Positions 27,789 through 37,009 are shown, counted from the stretch's first letter. The stretch is 64,000 bases of DNA from Bacteroidota bacterium (GCA_023461035.1 JAEWOD010000020.1:168926-232925), one strand, 5' to 3'. Numbers and translations are program-made. The notes: generated by a model from the sequence alone, not told the origin.

Positions 27789-28269
27789 TTAAGTTAACCC
27801 GTAGTGCATTATGCTACAACAAATGATTCACTGAAACTAAATAACCTGAATTCGATTTAAAAAACATTAAGAATTAAGTCTATTGTTCATTTGTCATTAA
27901 ATATCTAAGCAAATGTGTTAAGATTGATTAAGAATCAACAAGTTGATTAAGTTTTTCTTCAATCATTTATGGTATCTTAATAAATCTTAATAAAATTGAA
28001 TTAATCATAATTATTCTTAATGTTTCAAAAATTTAAACAGCTGTTAAACAGGCAGATATGAACAATTTTATGTCGAACTGACGTTAAATAGAATAGATAA
28101 AGCATGACTCCGTAGGAGTCAACTATTTGTAACCCCGAATGAAATTCGGGGAAAGAAAATACAAAGATTTCGGGTTTTGGCGCATATTTTTGTAGCGAAA
28201 CGTTGTGTAGTAAACAAAAATTGTGACAAAATTGTATTTTGATTGATAATGCACTACGGGTTAAGTTAA
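27789..28269. mobile_element. MITE-like element with inverted termini and 9-bp flanking direct repeats
   Basis: The stretch of about 650 bp between the pseudouridine synthase gene and ileS holds no gene but has a transposon-like layout. CCCGTAGTGCATTAT (27798-27812) is inverted as ATAATGCACTACGGG (28246-28260), and both ends are bordered by the same 9-mer TTAAGTTAA (27789-27797 and 28261-28269), a likely target-site duplication. Because the 9-mer begins and ends with TTAA, the visible inverted repeat extends to 19 bp. The interior (463 bp) lacks an ORF and has two hairpins, a 17-bp palindrome at 28105-28121 and CCCCGAATGAAATTCGGGG at 28133-28151. It would need a transposase in trans; the family is unknown. 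Confidence 0.75.
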
Positions 28270-28411
28270 ATAATTCTACAACTCATCGTCTGAGTAATTT
28301 CTAAAAATTAAACCTTCATTTTTTCAAATTTCGTATCTTCGCCAATCTTTAAAAACAAGAAGATTTTTTAATATTTAATACTTCGTACAGAATACTTTGT
28401 ACAGACGAAAA

Positions 28412-31400
28412 ATGAGCAAGAATTTCAAAGAATACAAACAGTTAGATTTAGTCAAATTATCCGAAGAAGTTTTGTCTGATTGGAAACAAAACCAAATCTT
28501 TGAGAAAAGCGTATCTACCCGCGAAGGACAGGAGAACTTTGTGTTTTATGAAGGACCACCTTCTGCAAACGGAATGCCCGGAATTCATCACGTAATGGGG
28601 CGTGCCATCAAAGATATTTTCTGCCGTTATCAGACTTTGAAAGGAAAACAGGTTCACCGAAAAGCCGGATGGGACACGCATGGTTTGCCGGTTGAATTGG
28701 GGGTGGAAAAGGAATTGGGCATCACCAAAGAAGATATCGGAAAAAAAATCACAGTAGAACAATACAATAAAGCCTGCCGTGAAGCCGTCATGCGCTATAC
28801 CGACGTTTGGAATGATTTGACCGAAAAAATGGGCTATTGGGTGGATTTGAAAGATCCGTACATCACTTACGAACCCAAATACATGGAATCAGTTTGGTGG
28901 CTTTTGAAACAAATCTACGACAAAGGACTTTTGTACAAAGGCTACACCATTCAGCCCTATTCGCCAAAAGCCGGAACCGGTCTTTCTTCGCATGAGCTGA
29001 ACATGCCGGGGACATACAAGGACGTTACCGATACAACCATTGTAGCACAATTCAAAGCCGATAAAAATTCCTCCGATTTTCTGAAAGGAGTAGAAGGCGA
29101 TGTATATTTCCTCGCTTGGACTACAACACCCTGGACTTTGCCGTCCAATACGGCTTTGACCGTCGGGCCGAAAATCGACTATGTTTTGGTTGAAACCTTT
29201 AACCAATATACATTTCGTCCGCAAAAAGTCATTCTGGGAAAACCTTTGCTAAATTCTGTTTTTGGTAAAAATTATTTCGAATCCAACGAAGAATTCGACT
29301 TTGAAAATTTTCAAGAAGGGGCTAAGCAATTTCCTTACAGAATTCTCGAAACTTTCAAAGGTCCTGATTTAGTGGGAATTAAATACGAACAACTTTTGCC
29401 TTGGGCACTGCCTTTTGAAGATGCCGACAAAGCGTTTCAGGTCATAGACGGCGATTTCGTAACCACCGAAGATGGAACGGGAATCGTTCATACCGCACCG
29501 ACTTTCGGAGCAGATGACGCCAAAGTAGCCAAAGAACACGGCGTGCCGCCGATGTTGGTTCTGGATGAAAATCAAAATCCGGTTCCTTTGGTGGATTTAC
29601 AAGGAAAGTTCATCGAACAATTGCCCGAAGGATTTGGCGGAAAATATGTGAAAAACGAATATTATGATGATGGTCAAGCGCCCGAACGTTCGGTTGACGT
29701 TGAAATCGCCATCCAACTAAAAGAAGAAAACAAGGCTTTTAAAGTAGAAAAATACAAACACAATTATCCGCATTGTTGGCGTACCGACAAACCGATTTTG
29801 TATTATCCGCTGGATTCCTGGTTCATCAAAATCACTTCGGTTCGCGAACGCATGGCGGAATTGAACAAAACCATCAACTGGAAACCCAAAGCAACCGGAG
29901 AAGGTCGTTTCGGAAACTGGTTGGAAAATGCAAATGACTGGAATTTATCACGTTCAAGATATTGGGGAATTCCTTTACCAATCTGGCGTACAGACCCTTC
30001 GACAAGTTCAGGGCAAGTCGAAGAAATTGTCATCGGATCGGTAGAAGAATTGATGAATGAAATCCAAAAATCAATTGATTCGGGATTCATGAAAACGAAT
30101 CCGTTCGAAGGATTTGAATCCGGAAATATGTCCGAAGAAAACTATGCAAAAATAGATTTGCATAAAAACATCGTGGACGAAATCACATTGGTTTCCGCTT
30201 CCGGAAAACCGATGAAACGCGAAAGCGATTTGATTGACGTTTGGTTTGATTCCGGTGCGATGCCTTATGCGCAGTGGCATTATCCATTTGAAAAGCCGTC
30301 CTCCCCCCAACCTCCTCCAAAGGAGGGGGAACTCCCTCCTTTGGAGGGCTGGGGAGGACCTGCCGATTTCATCGCTGAAGGTGTTGACCAAACCCGCGGA
30401 TGGTTTTATACCTTGCACGCCATCGGAACTTTGGTTTTTGACAGTATTGCTTATAAAAATGTCGTTTCCAATGGTTTGGTTCTGGATAAAAACGGACAGA
30501 AAATGTCCAAACGGTTGGGAAATGCCGTAGACCCGTTCGAGACTTTGGCGGTTTACGGGCCGGATGCGACGCGCTGGTATATGATTTCCAATGCGCAGCC
30601 CTGGGAAAATCTGAAATTTGATATTGCCGGAGTAGACGAAGTCCGTCGTAAATTTTTTGGAACTTTATATAATACGTATTCGTTTTTTGCATTGTATGCA
30701 AATGTGGACGGATTTAAATATGAGGAAGCGGAAATTCCGGTTTCGGAAAGAGCAGAATTGGATCGTTGGATTTTGTCGGAATTGAATTCATTGATAAAAA
30801 AAGTAGATGAATTTTATGCCGATTACGAACCAACCCGTGCTGCTCGAGCGATCCAGGAATTTGTCATCGATAATTTGAGTAACTGGCATGTGCGTTTGAG
30901 CAGAAGACGTTTCTGGAAAGGCGAATATGAAAAAGACAAAATTTCGGCTTATCAGACACTTTACACCGTTTTGGAAAATGTAGCGATTTTGATTGCGCCT
31001 GTGGCGCCTTTCTTTGCAGAAAGATTGTACAAAGATTTGAACGAGGCAACCGGGAAAAATGAATTTGAATCTGTTCATCTGGCGTATTTCCCAAAAGCGG
31101 ATGAAAGTTTGATCGACAAAGAATTGGAAATCCGGACGCAGTTGGCACAACAAGCCACCACGATGATTTTATCGCTTAGAAAAGGAGCGGATATAAAAGT
31201 GCGTCAGCCGCTTCAAAAAGTCATCATTCCGGTTTTGGATAGTGAGATGAAATTGCGTTTGGAATCGGTTTCGGAATTATTGAAACAAGAGGTGAACGTA
31301 AAAGAAATCGAATTATTGACCAATGAAGAGGCTTCACATCTGTTGGTGAAAAGCATCAAGCCGAATTTCAAAACCTTAGGGCCGAAATTCGGAAAGGACA

Positions 31401-31870
31401 TGAAAGCCATTTCGGAAGCAACAGCCAAATTAACAAATGAGGATATCGTAAAATTAGAATCCGAAGAAAAAATTTCCTTAAATTTAGGGGAGAAATCATG
31501 GGAACTGGAACTGGAAGATTTTGAAATTTCGACCAAAGACATTCCGGGATGGACTGTGGCTTCAAATGCTAATTTGACCGTGGCACTTGATATGACGCTG
31601 AACGAGGATCTGATTTCGGAAGGAATTGCCAGGGAACTGGTCAACCGGGTGCAAAACCTGAGAAAGGAGACCGGTTTGGAATTGACCGATAGAATTAAAT
31701 TGTTTGTTAAAAAAGAGGACGATAAATTAGAAAACGCAATTATTCAAAATAAAGATTATATTTGCTCGGAAACGCTGACCGATGAGTTGATATTTTCAAC
31801 TGAAATTCAAGGCGGAACGAAAATAGAGATAGATGATTTAGTAACTGAAATTTCGATTTCAAAAACCTAA
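28412..31870 (+). CDS. ileS: Isoleucine--tRNA ligase, with two repeat-derived in-frame insertions
   Basis: A 1152-residue class I tRNA synthetase. The ATG at 28412 starts MSKNFKEYKQLDL; the in-frame TTG 15 bp upstream is unlikely. Marks are GIHHVMGRAIKD (HIGH region) near 59, the editing domain around TTPWTLPSNTAL near 242, WFDSGAMPYAQWHY near 609, DQTRGWFYTLHA near 655 and the KMSKRLGN loop near 695. Two segments look foreign: DPSTSSGQ (nt 29994-30017) and SSPQPPPKEGELPPLEGWGG (nt 30298-30359), each encoded by a palindromic repeat found dispersed in these genomes. Both keep the frame, and all catalytic motifs remain, so the enzyme should be functional. It leads an operon with the DksA-like gene and lspA. 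Confidence 0.96.
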   Translation: MSKNFKEYKQLDLVKLSEEVLSDWKQNQIFEKSVSTREGQENFVFYEGPPSANGMPGIHHVMGRAIKDIFCRYQTLKGKQVHRKAGWDTHGLPVELGVEKELGITKEDIGKKITVEQYNKACREAVMRYTDVWNDLTEKMGYWVDLKDPYITYEPKYMESVWWLLKQIYDKGLLYKGYTIQPYSPKAGTGLSSHELNMPGTYKDVTDTTIVAQFKADKNSSDFLKGVEGDVYFLAWTTTPWTLPSNTALTVGPKIDYVLVETFNQYTFRPQKVILGKPLLNSVFGKNYFESNEEFDFENFQEGAKQFPYRILETFKGPDLVGIKYEQLLPWALPFEDADKAFQVIDGDFVTTEDGTGIVHTAPTFGADDAKVAKEHGVPPMLVLDENQNPVPLVDLQGKFIEQLPEGFGGKYVKNEYYDDGQAPERSVDVEIAIQLKEENKAFKVEKYKHNYPHCWRTDKPILYYPLDSWFIKITSVRERMAELNKTINWKPKATGEGRFGNWLENANDWNLSRSRYWGIPLPIWRTDPSTSSGQVEEIVIGSVEELMNEIQKSIDSGFMKTNPFEGFESGNMSEENYAKIDLHKNIVDEITLVSASGKPMKRESDLIDVWFDSGAMPYAQWHYPFEKPSSPQPPPKEGELPPLEGWGGPADFIAEGVDQTRGWFYTLHAIGTLVFDSIAYKNVVSNGLVLDKNGQKMSKRLGNAVDPFETLAVYGPDATRWYMISNAQPWENLKFDIAGVDEVRRKFFGTLYNTYSFFALYANVDGFKYEEAEIPVSERAELDRWILSELNSLIKKVDEFYADYEPTRAARAIQEFVIDNLSNWHVRLSRRRFWKGEYEKDKISAYQTLYTVLENVAILIAPVAPFFAERLYKDLNEATGKNEFESVHLAYFPKADESLIDKELEIRTQLAQQATTMILSLRKGADIKVRQPLQKVIIPVLDSEMKLRLESVSELLKQEVNVKEIELLTNEEASHLLVKSIKPNFKTLGPKFGKDMKAISEATAKLTNEDIVKLESEEKISLNLGEKSWELELEDFEISTKDIPGWTVASNANLTVALDMTLNEDLISEGIARELVNRVQNLRKETGLELTDRIKLFVKKEDDKLENAIIQNKDYICSETLTDELIFSTEIQGGTKIEIDDLVTEISISKT
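29994..30017. repeat. Dispersed repeat copy (CCCTTCGACAAG..CAGGGCA) inside ileS
   Basis: The stretch CCCTTCGACAAGTTCAGGGC is a copy of a small palindromic repeat that reads PELVEG on the opposite strand and PSTSSGQ in the ileS frame. A second copy (CTTCGACAAGCTCAGCACAAG) lies at 44449-44469 in cassette site D, which confirms it is dispersed. Confidence 0.75.
30298..30359. repeat. 62-bp imperfect palindromic element inside ileS
   Basis: From GTCCTCCCC to GGGGAGGAC the segment folds back on itself, with inner arms CCTCCAAAGGAGG and CCTCCTTTGGAGG. In the reading frame it contributes about 20 Pro/Gly/Glu-rich residues between WHYPFEK and ADFIAEGVDQTRG, a position where IleS proteins normally have a short variable loop. 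Confidence 0.8.
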
Positions 31871-31874
31871 AATT

Positions 31875-32261
31875 ATGGCTACAACAGAAGATAAAACAAG
31901 ATATTCAGATGCGGAATTGCAAGAGTTCCGTGAGATCATTCAGGACAAATTAGAAAAAGCGGAACGCGATTATGAATTGATCAAAGAAACTTTTATGAAT
32001 GGTTTGGACAATGGGACGGATGATACATCGCCTACGTTCAAAGCGTTTGAGGAAGGTTCTGAAACGATGAGTAAAGAGCAGAATGCACAATTGGCGGCAC
32101 GTCAGGAAAAATTCATCCGTGATTTAAAAAATGCTTTGATCCGAATCGAAAACAAAACCTACGGAATTTGCCGAGTGACAGGGAAATTAATCAACAAAGA
32201 AAGATTGAAACTCGTTCCTCATGCGACTTTGAGCATCGAAGCCAAAAATATGCAACGCTAA
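31875..32261 (+). CDS. DksA/TraR-family protein with degenerate zinc finger
   Basis: A 128-residue protein with an N-terminal helical hairpin (about 10-95, charged, coiled-coil-like) and a C-terminal TraR/DksA zinc-finger fold in which only one of the four cysteines remains (GICRVTGKLINKERLKLVPHAT near 97-118). This Cys-poor form is common in Bacteroidetes. DksA proteins bind the RNA polymerase secondary channel and modulate rRNA and amino-acid promoters with ppGpp; whether this variant still does is unknown. It starts 4 bp after the ileS stop and is followed 9 bp later by lspA, so all three are one operon, a conserved flavobacterial trio. Confidence 0.88.
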   Translation: MATTEDKTRYSDAELQEFREIIQDKLEKAERDYELIKETFMNGLDNGTDDTSPTFKAFEEGSETMSKEQNAQLAARQEKFIRDLKNALIRIENKTYGICRVTGKLINKERLKLVPHATLSIEAKNMQR

Positions 32262-32270
32262 AAAAAAGGT

Positions 32271-32876
32271 TTGAAAAAAGTAGGAATCATTGTTCTTCTG
32301 GTTTTACTGATTGATCAGATCACCAAATTTTATATCAAAACAAATTTCCACCTGGGTGAAGGCATAAATGTTTTTTCATGGTTTCAATTGAAATTTGTGG
32401 AAAATCCGGGAATGGCTTATGGTGCTGAATTTGGAGGACTTACAGGAAAGATTGTATTGTCTGTTTTACGAATTGTGCTGATAGGTTTAATCGGGTGGTT
32501 CATTTGGAAAAACATAAGCATTCGGAATAATAATTATTTCAAAATCGGGATGGCACTGGTTTTTGCCGGAGCTGTCGGAAACCTGATTGACGGACTTTTT
32601 TACGGGATGATTTTCGATACGGGCATGACTTGGAATGAGCAATTGTCTTCCTGGGAAGGTTATACAGGAATTTCCAAAGCCGATTTTTCAGGTTATTCAG
32701 GATTTTTACAGGGAAGTGTCGTGGATATGTTCTATTTCCCGCTTTTTGACTGGCCTGAGTGGATGCCGCTTGTAGGCGGAAAAGAATTTTTCTCTTATAT
32801 TTTTAATGTGGCCGATGCTTCGATTACCGTAGGAGGAGCGATTGTGATTTTATTTAGAAATAAGGTTTTTGCATAA
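32271..32876 (+). CDS. lspA: Lipoprotein signal peptidase (signal peptidase II)
   Basis: A 201-residue inner-membrane aspartyl protease that removes signal peptides from diacylglyceryl-modified prolipoproteins; this window encodes many such substrates. Four hydrophobic helices are visible. The catalytic aspartates are in GAVGNLIDGL near residue 107 and FNVADASITVG near 184. Between them lies an insertion of about 40 residues (GMTWNEQLSSWEGYTG onward) that makes Bacteroidetes LspA longer than the E. coli form. The first codon is TTG (32271); no ATG lies nearby in frame before the first helix, so a TTG start is accepted. It is third gene of the ileS operon. Confidence 0.93.
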   Translation: MKKVGIIVLLVLLIDQITKFYIKTNFHLGEGINVFSWFQLKFVENPGMAYGAEFGGLTGKIVLSVLRIVLIGLIGWFIWKNISIRNNNYFKIGMALVFAGAVGNLIDGLFYGMIFDTGMTWNEQLSSWEGYTGISKADFSGYSGFLQGSVVDMFYFPLFDWPEWMPLVGGKEFFSYIFNVADASITVGGAIVILFRNKVFA

Positions 32877-32935
32877 AAATCAGATTTAGAATCATTCATT
32901 GTCCTAACTATTGAGATTAATTTGTTTCAAATAAT

Positions 32936-32943
32936 TATTTTTG
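32936..32943 (+). promoter_or_regulatory. Bacteroidetes promoter (TTG-N22-TATTTTTG) for DUF3667-M48 genes
   Basis: TATTTTTG overlaps the TTG codon at 32941, with a possible -33 TTG at 32911-32913. This places the transcript start downstream of 32941 and argues for translation from the ATG at 32962. Confidence 0.45.
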
Positions 32944-32961
32944 AATTCGAAACCTGAGGAA

Positions 32962-34152
32962 ATGTCTGGTCACCAACTTCGTGAAGAAAAAAATTGTCTG
33001 AACTGTGGAAGCACAGTTGAGGAAAGGTTTTGCCCGAAATGCGGACAGGAAAACAGTATCAATCGTCCTTCGTTCCATTATCTTTTTACCCATTTTGCAG
33101 AGGATTTTGTTCACTATGACAGTGGTTTTTGGAAGACGTTAAAAACGTTGTTATTCAAACCTGGGAGGATCATCCGGGATTATTTGGACGGGAAACGTAA
33201 AACGTATATGCCGCCTGTAAAACTCTATATTTTTGTGAGTTTTCTGGCGTTTTTCATACCGTATATCTTGCCCAATTTTGGAGGAGAAGAGACTAAAAAT
33301 TCTCTTCAAAATGTAATGGCGCAAGAGGGTGATTTTGAGGGAATTGAAGTGAAAACCGGTGTGTTTGCAAAAACGGTCTTTCAGTTGGATTCCATCCAGA
33401 ACAGTTTACCTGAAGATCAAAAAATACCTGAATTGGAATATGGTATTTTTAAGGGTACGCTGAGGGGAATTGGCGGGAATTCAGATGCCGGAAATAAGGA
33501 TTCGGTTTCAATTCTTACGGGAAATAAATCGGATGACGGATTTTTTTCAAAAAAAGGAATCAACATCGGTCCTTACAAAGACGTTCGAACCGTAGAACAA
33601 TTGGATTCTATCGACAATTCTTTGTCTGAAAAGGAAAAACCAAGTTGGGCATCCAAAAAAATAATGCGGAAAATCGTCGAGCTGCGTCATCGGCATTATG
33701 ATAAACAAGAAAATATGTGGGAAAAAGGTTGGGATACTTTTGTGCACAATCTTCCCAAAGCATTGTTTTTCTATCTTCCTGTTTTTGCTTTGCTTCTTTG
33801 GTTTGTTCACAGCAAAAAGAAATGGCTCTATTATGACCATGGTGTTTTTACGTTGTATTATTTTTCTTTTTTATTGGTTTTCATTACACTCAATATCATT
33901 TTGGAATGGATTTTTTCAAGTTTATCGATATTGATTCCGTCTATGTCTTCCATTTTTAGTTTTATAGATGTCTTCATAGTTTTGATAGGATTGGTTTATG
34001 TTTTCTTTTATTTTTTCAGAGCACATAGTACGGTTTACATGGAAACCAAAGTGCTTTCAAGAACTATCAGTACTCTTTTGTTTTTTATCAATCTTTTTGT
34101 ATTCTTCATAGTTTTGATGATTTATACTTTGATAACATTTTTGATTATGTAA
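32962..34152 (+). CDS. DUF3667 domain membrane protein with N-terminal zinc ribbon
   Basis: A 396-residue protein from the ATG at 32962, which has a GAGGA-containing leader right before it; the in-frame TTG at 32941 overlaps a -7 box. The N-terminus carries a zinc ribbon (CLNCG...CPKCG, about residues 12-32) followed by the DUF3667 signature (FHYLFTHFAEDFVHYDSGFWKTLKTLLFKPG and DYLDGKRKTYMPPVKLYIFVSFLAFF). About five transmembrane helices follow: one near 85-105 and a C-terminal cluster from about 265, separated by a long polar domain. Function is unknown; the family is restricted mostly to Bacteroidetes. It lies 4 bp before the M48 peptidase gene, so the two are probably one operon. Confidence 0.85.
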   Translation: MSGHQLREEKNCLNCGSTVEERFCPKCGQENSINRPSFHYLFTHFAEDFVHYDSGFWKTLKTLLFKPGRIIRDYLDGKRKTYMPPVKLYIFVSFLAFFIPYILPNFGGEETKNSLQNVMAQEGDFEGIEVKTGVFAKTVFQLDSIQNSLPEDQKIPELEYGIFKGTLRGIGGNSDAGNKDSVSILTGNKSDDGFFSKKGINIGPYKDVRTVEQLDSIDNSLSEKEKPSWASKKIMRKIVELRHRHYDKQENMWEKGWDTFVHNLPKALFFYLPVFALLLWFVHSKKKWLYYDHGVFTLYYFSFLLVFITLNIILEWIFSSLSILIPSMSSIFSFIDVFIVLIGLVYVFFYFFRAHSTVYMETKVLSRTISTLLFFINLFVFFIVLMIYTLITFLIM

Positions 34153-34156
34153 TGCT

Positions 34157-35476
34157 ATGAAGAGCCGGAAATTTACATCAATTATCATCCTTGTTTTTTT
34201 ATTGGTTTCCATATCCATCGGGGCACAGGTTTATTCGCCCATTGATACTGCCGATACCGATTTCCGCTCTGAACTAAAACTGAGTTACGAATCCATTTTT
34301 GATGCCTATAATTCTCAATTGAAATCCAATTATCAGGGAAAAAAGAAAAATGAATTATTAAGTGCGTTTAAAAGTTTTCAGGAAGATTTTTTGGAAGAAA
34401 TTGAAGAAGGAATCTATGTCAAAGGATCAAAATTTCATGATCTTTTGGAAGAAATCTTACTTGAAATCCGGACTAAAAATCCCTCGCTTCCATCGGACCT
34501 GCGCATTTTGGTTTCCAAACATCCCAATGTAAATGCCTATTCCATGCCGGACGGTACTTTGGTGATGAACATGGGGAGTTTTAAGTTTTTGGAAAATGAA
34601 GATCAAATCGCTTCCATCATCGCCCATGAAATAGCGCATCATGTATTGAAACACGTTTTAAATAGTCAGATTAAACAAATAGATGATGATATTTCCGGGA
34701 AATATAAATCCAAAATAAAATCCATCAAACAGATAAAAGTCGGGCAAAATTCACAAGCATTTCAATTGATGCAAAACCTTTTGTATGAACAAGGCGCCAA
34801 TCAAAGGATGCAGGAAAATGAAGCCGATTCGCTTGGTTTTATCTATTTTCAAAAAACAAAATATAAAAACATTGAATTTGTAAATGCTTTTAAGCTTTTA
34901 CAACGTTATGACACTTTAAAACCGATGGGGCTTCCCATAGATGTTTATTCGAAATATTTTGATCTACCGGAACAAAATTTCAAAGAAAAATGGTTGGAAA
35001 TGGAGGATTTTTCGCAATATGATTATACCAAATTCATCGAGAAAATGAACAAAGACTCTATTGCTTCCCATCCTGAAGCTGTGGAAAGAATTATGGCTCT
35101 AAAAACGGATTTTCCCATCCTTAAAGAAACAGACTCTGCTCAAATGCCAACAGAGAAATTTCTGGAATTGCAAAATATGGCCAAATGGGAGGAAGTCCCC
35201 AATCTGTTTTTTTTAAAACAATATGGAATGGCGATTTTTGTTTCCTTGCTACGTCTGGAAGAAGGACAAGACGATAAATTTTATAAATACTGGCTGGGAA
35301 AAAGTTTTGAGAAAGTGTATGAAGCTCGTAAACAGTATAGATTGAACCGGTATCTTGATGTTGTAAATCCCACAGACCAATCCGAGAGCTACCAGCAATT
35401 CCTGAGTTTTATGTGGAATCTGAATCTGGAAGAATTGAAAAATATAGCTGATTTTTATCTCCAAACAGAAGTTTAA
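34157..35476 (+). CDS. Exported M48-family metalloprotease
   Basis: A 439-residue exported protein with an N-terminal signal sequence (IIILVFLLVSISIGAQ) and an M48 zinc-peptidase domain (about 100-300). The zinc motif HEIAHH lies near residue 157, with AYSMPDGTLVMNMG (the NA.. P-G/T-G I/V pattern) upstream near 127 and NEADSLGF near 221 carrying the third ligand Glu. This layout resembles periplasmic BepA/YfgC-like peptidases that act on misassembled outer-membrane proteins. The C-terminal 130 residues are helical and unassigned. It is coupled to the DUF3667 gene (4-bp gap) and convergent with the next gene. Confidence 0.88.
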   Translation: MKSRKFTSIIILVFLLVSISIGAQVYSPIDTADTDFRSELKLSYESIFDAYNSQLKSNYQGKKKNELLSAFKSFQEDFLEEIEEGIYVKGSKFHDLLEEILLEIRTKNPSLPSDLRILVSKHPNVNAYSMPDGTLVMNMGSFKFLENEDQIASIIAHEIAHHVLKHVLNSQIKQIDDDISGKYKSKIKSIKQIKVGQNSQAFQLMQNLLYEQGANQRMQENEADSLGFIYFQKTKYKNIEFVNAFKLLQRYDTLKPMGLPIDVYSKYFDLPEQNFKEKWLEMEDFSQYDYTKFIEKMNKDSIASHPEAVERIMALKTDFPILKETDSAQMPTEKFLELQNMAKWEEVPNLFFLKQYGMAIFVSLLRLEEGQDDKFYKYWLGKSFEKVYEARKQYRLNRYLDVVNPTDQSESYQQFLSFMWNLNLEELKNIADFYLQTEV

Positions 35477-35486
35477 TAATTCAAGT

Positions 35487-36986
35487 TTAATAATTCAACC
35501 GCTCCAATCTCAATTGGTCAAATTCACTCTTTTTGTTGTATTCGCGAAGCAAAATATAACCCTCTTTAGCCGGAATCGGTTGGATGAAAAAATCATCAGA
35601 CGAAAGCGGGATCACTTCTTCCTTAAAGTTACCGTCTAAAATGGTATTTATCCCTAAAATCCAGTTTTTATCACGGGTTTCATCATCTTTTTTATAATCG
35701 CGGAAGAAGAAAACCACACCCGAATTCTCCTTTATGTACTGATGAAAAAGAAAATCATTTTTTACCGCTTTGCTCTGGTCCTTTTCAATTAAATTTTTAC
35801 CGGTTAATTTTCCCTCCTTATCGAAATTAAACAAAACAAAATCGGTGGACTTTATTGTCCCATATCCCAGAGTGGTTGCGTCTTTGAACTTTTCAGTCAA
35901 ATGAGAAAAAGAACCGTCTTTAAATATAAAGTAACGCATGGGAGTCAGGTAAAACCCTTTTTCGGCTTTCCCGTATTTATTGGTTTCCAAATCCCCTGTA
36001 AATTCATTCCAGGGATAGTATTTTTTTGAAATTTCTTTTCCCGTGGCATCCAATTCCATCCGGTAAATCCCTAAATTTTTCTCCCAATTGAAATCGTTTT
36101 TGTTATACGGACTATAATTGCCCATGATATAAATTTTGTCTCCGTAATTTTTGATAAACAGGGTATGGCTGAATTCCGACTTTTCATCTTCAAACGGATA
36201 TTCAAACAATTGTTTCCCGGTTTCCACGTCTATGCCTACTATCGAATATTTATCCGTATATTTTGAATTGGTTTTATAAGAAAGCCCACCCAACATCATA
36301 CCGTCGTTGATGGTCAAAATCGAAAACTCCTTCCAATTCTTTTTGGAGCCGTTTGGGTTATAATCATAATTCCAGATTTGGTTTCTGTTCCGGTCATATA
36401 ATTTAAGCGATTTCTCATTGAAATTCTGTTTGTGTTTATATTTTTCCACGATAAAAAAACCATGGGTTTTCTGATAATTGATGGGAACAGCAGCCGTATA
36501 AGCCTCTGTTTCTTTAAATTTTTCATGAATTTCTGCGCCGGAATACAAATCCAAATCTTTAAAACCTCCATCTTCAAAATAAAATGGATCGGAAACGGTT
36601 TTTTCCTTTAACGAAATGATTCGGTTAAAGGTCAGCATGGAAATATATTTGATGCGGACCACTTTTGAAAAGAGAATTTCATTTTCGCTGATGAGCGTAC
36701 TTCCGTCAAATAACACCTGAGCTTTCGCTATGTTGCGTTCGGTAAAAGTTCCGTTGGCAACTTTGTTTAGATTTCTGTCAAGTAAAATGTATTCGTATTG
36801 TCGGTTTTTGCTGTCTACATCCCCTTGGTCAAAAAAATAAATGTAGCCGTAAAGTTTGGATTGGGAATCATATAGAATGTCCGCAAAAACCATATCGCCT
36901 TCGGCCATATTTTCCAAATCCCGGGTTTGGGAAATGCCGGAATTCGTAAAAAATAAAAAACAAAAAGCAAGGATAAAAATTCTCAT
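35487..36986 (-). CDS. Exported hypothetical protein (possibly DUF6770 family)
   Basis: A 499-residue exported protein of unknown function. I start at the ATG at 36986 (MRIFILAFCFLFFTNSGISQ, clear signal peptide); the alternative ATG 15 bp upstream lies too close to the -7 box at 37017-37010. The mature part is beta-rich with repeated short motifs such as LDRNLNKVANGTF, KLYDRNRNQIWNYD, YSIVGIDVETGKQLFEYPF and GKIYIMGNYS-like stretches, suggesting a beta-propeller read-out domain. It resembles proteins annotated as DUF6770 in flavobacteria, but I cannot confirm that. It is monocistronic, convergent with the M48 gene and divergent from the DUF3817 gene. Confidence 0.75.
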   Translation of the reverse strand: MRIFILAFCFLFFTNSGISQTRDLENMAEGDMVFADILYDSQSKLYGYIYFFDQGDVDSKNRQYEYILLDRNLNKVANGTFTERNIAKAQVLFDGSTLISENEILFSKVVRIKYISMLTFNRIISLKEKTVSDPFYFEDGGFKDLDLYSGAEIHEKFKETEAYTAAVPINYQKTHGFFIVEKYKHKQNFNEKSLKLYDRNRNQIWNYDYNPNGSKKNWKEFSILTINDGMMLGGLSYKTNSKYTDKYSIVGIDVETGKQLFEYPFEDEKSEFSHTLFIKNYGDKIYIMGNYSPYNKNDFNWEKNLGIYRMELDATGKEISKKYYPWNEFTGDLETNKYGKAEKGFYLTPMRYFIFKDGSFSHLTEKFKDATTLGYGTIKSTDFVLFNFDKEGKLTGKNLIEKDQSKAVKNDFLFHQYIKENSGVVFFFRDYKKDDETRDKNWILGINTILDGNFKEEVIPLSSDDFFIQPIPAKEGYILLREYNKKSEFDQLRLERLNY

Positions 36987-37009
36987 GGGTTTAAAATTCA
37001 AAAACTTGA

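Noticed and set aside
27898..28060. Possible replication origin in the AT-rich part of the MITE-like element
   Set aside because: It has repeated TTAAG/CTTAA words but no DnaA-box clusters (TTATCCACA-like) and no dnaA or rpmH-type neighbours.
28889..31644. Several long minus-strand ORFs across ileS
   Set aside because: They are antisense shadows of the conserved ileS reading frame, without start signals or recognisable domains.
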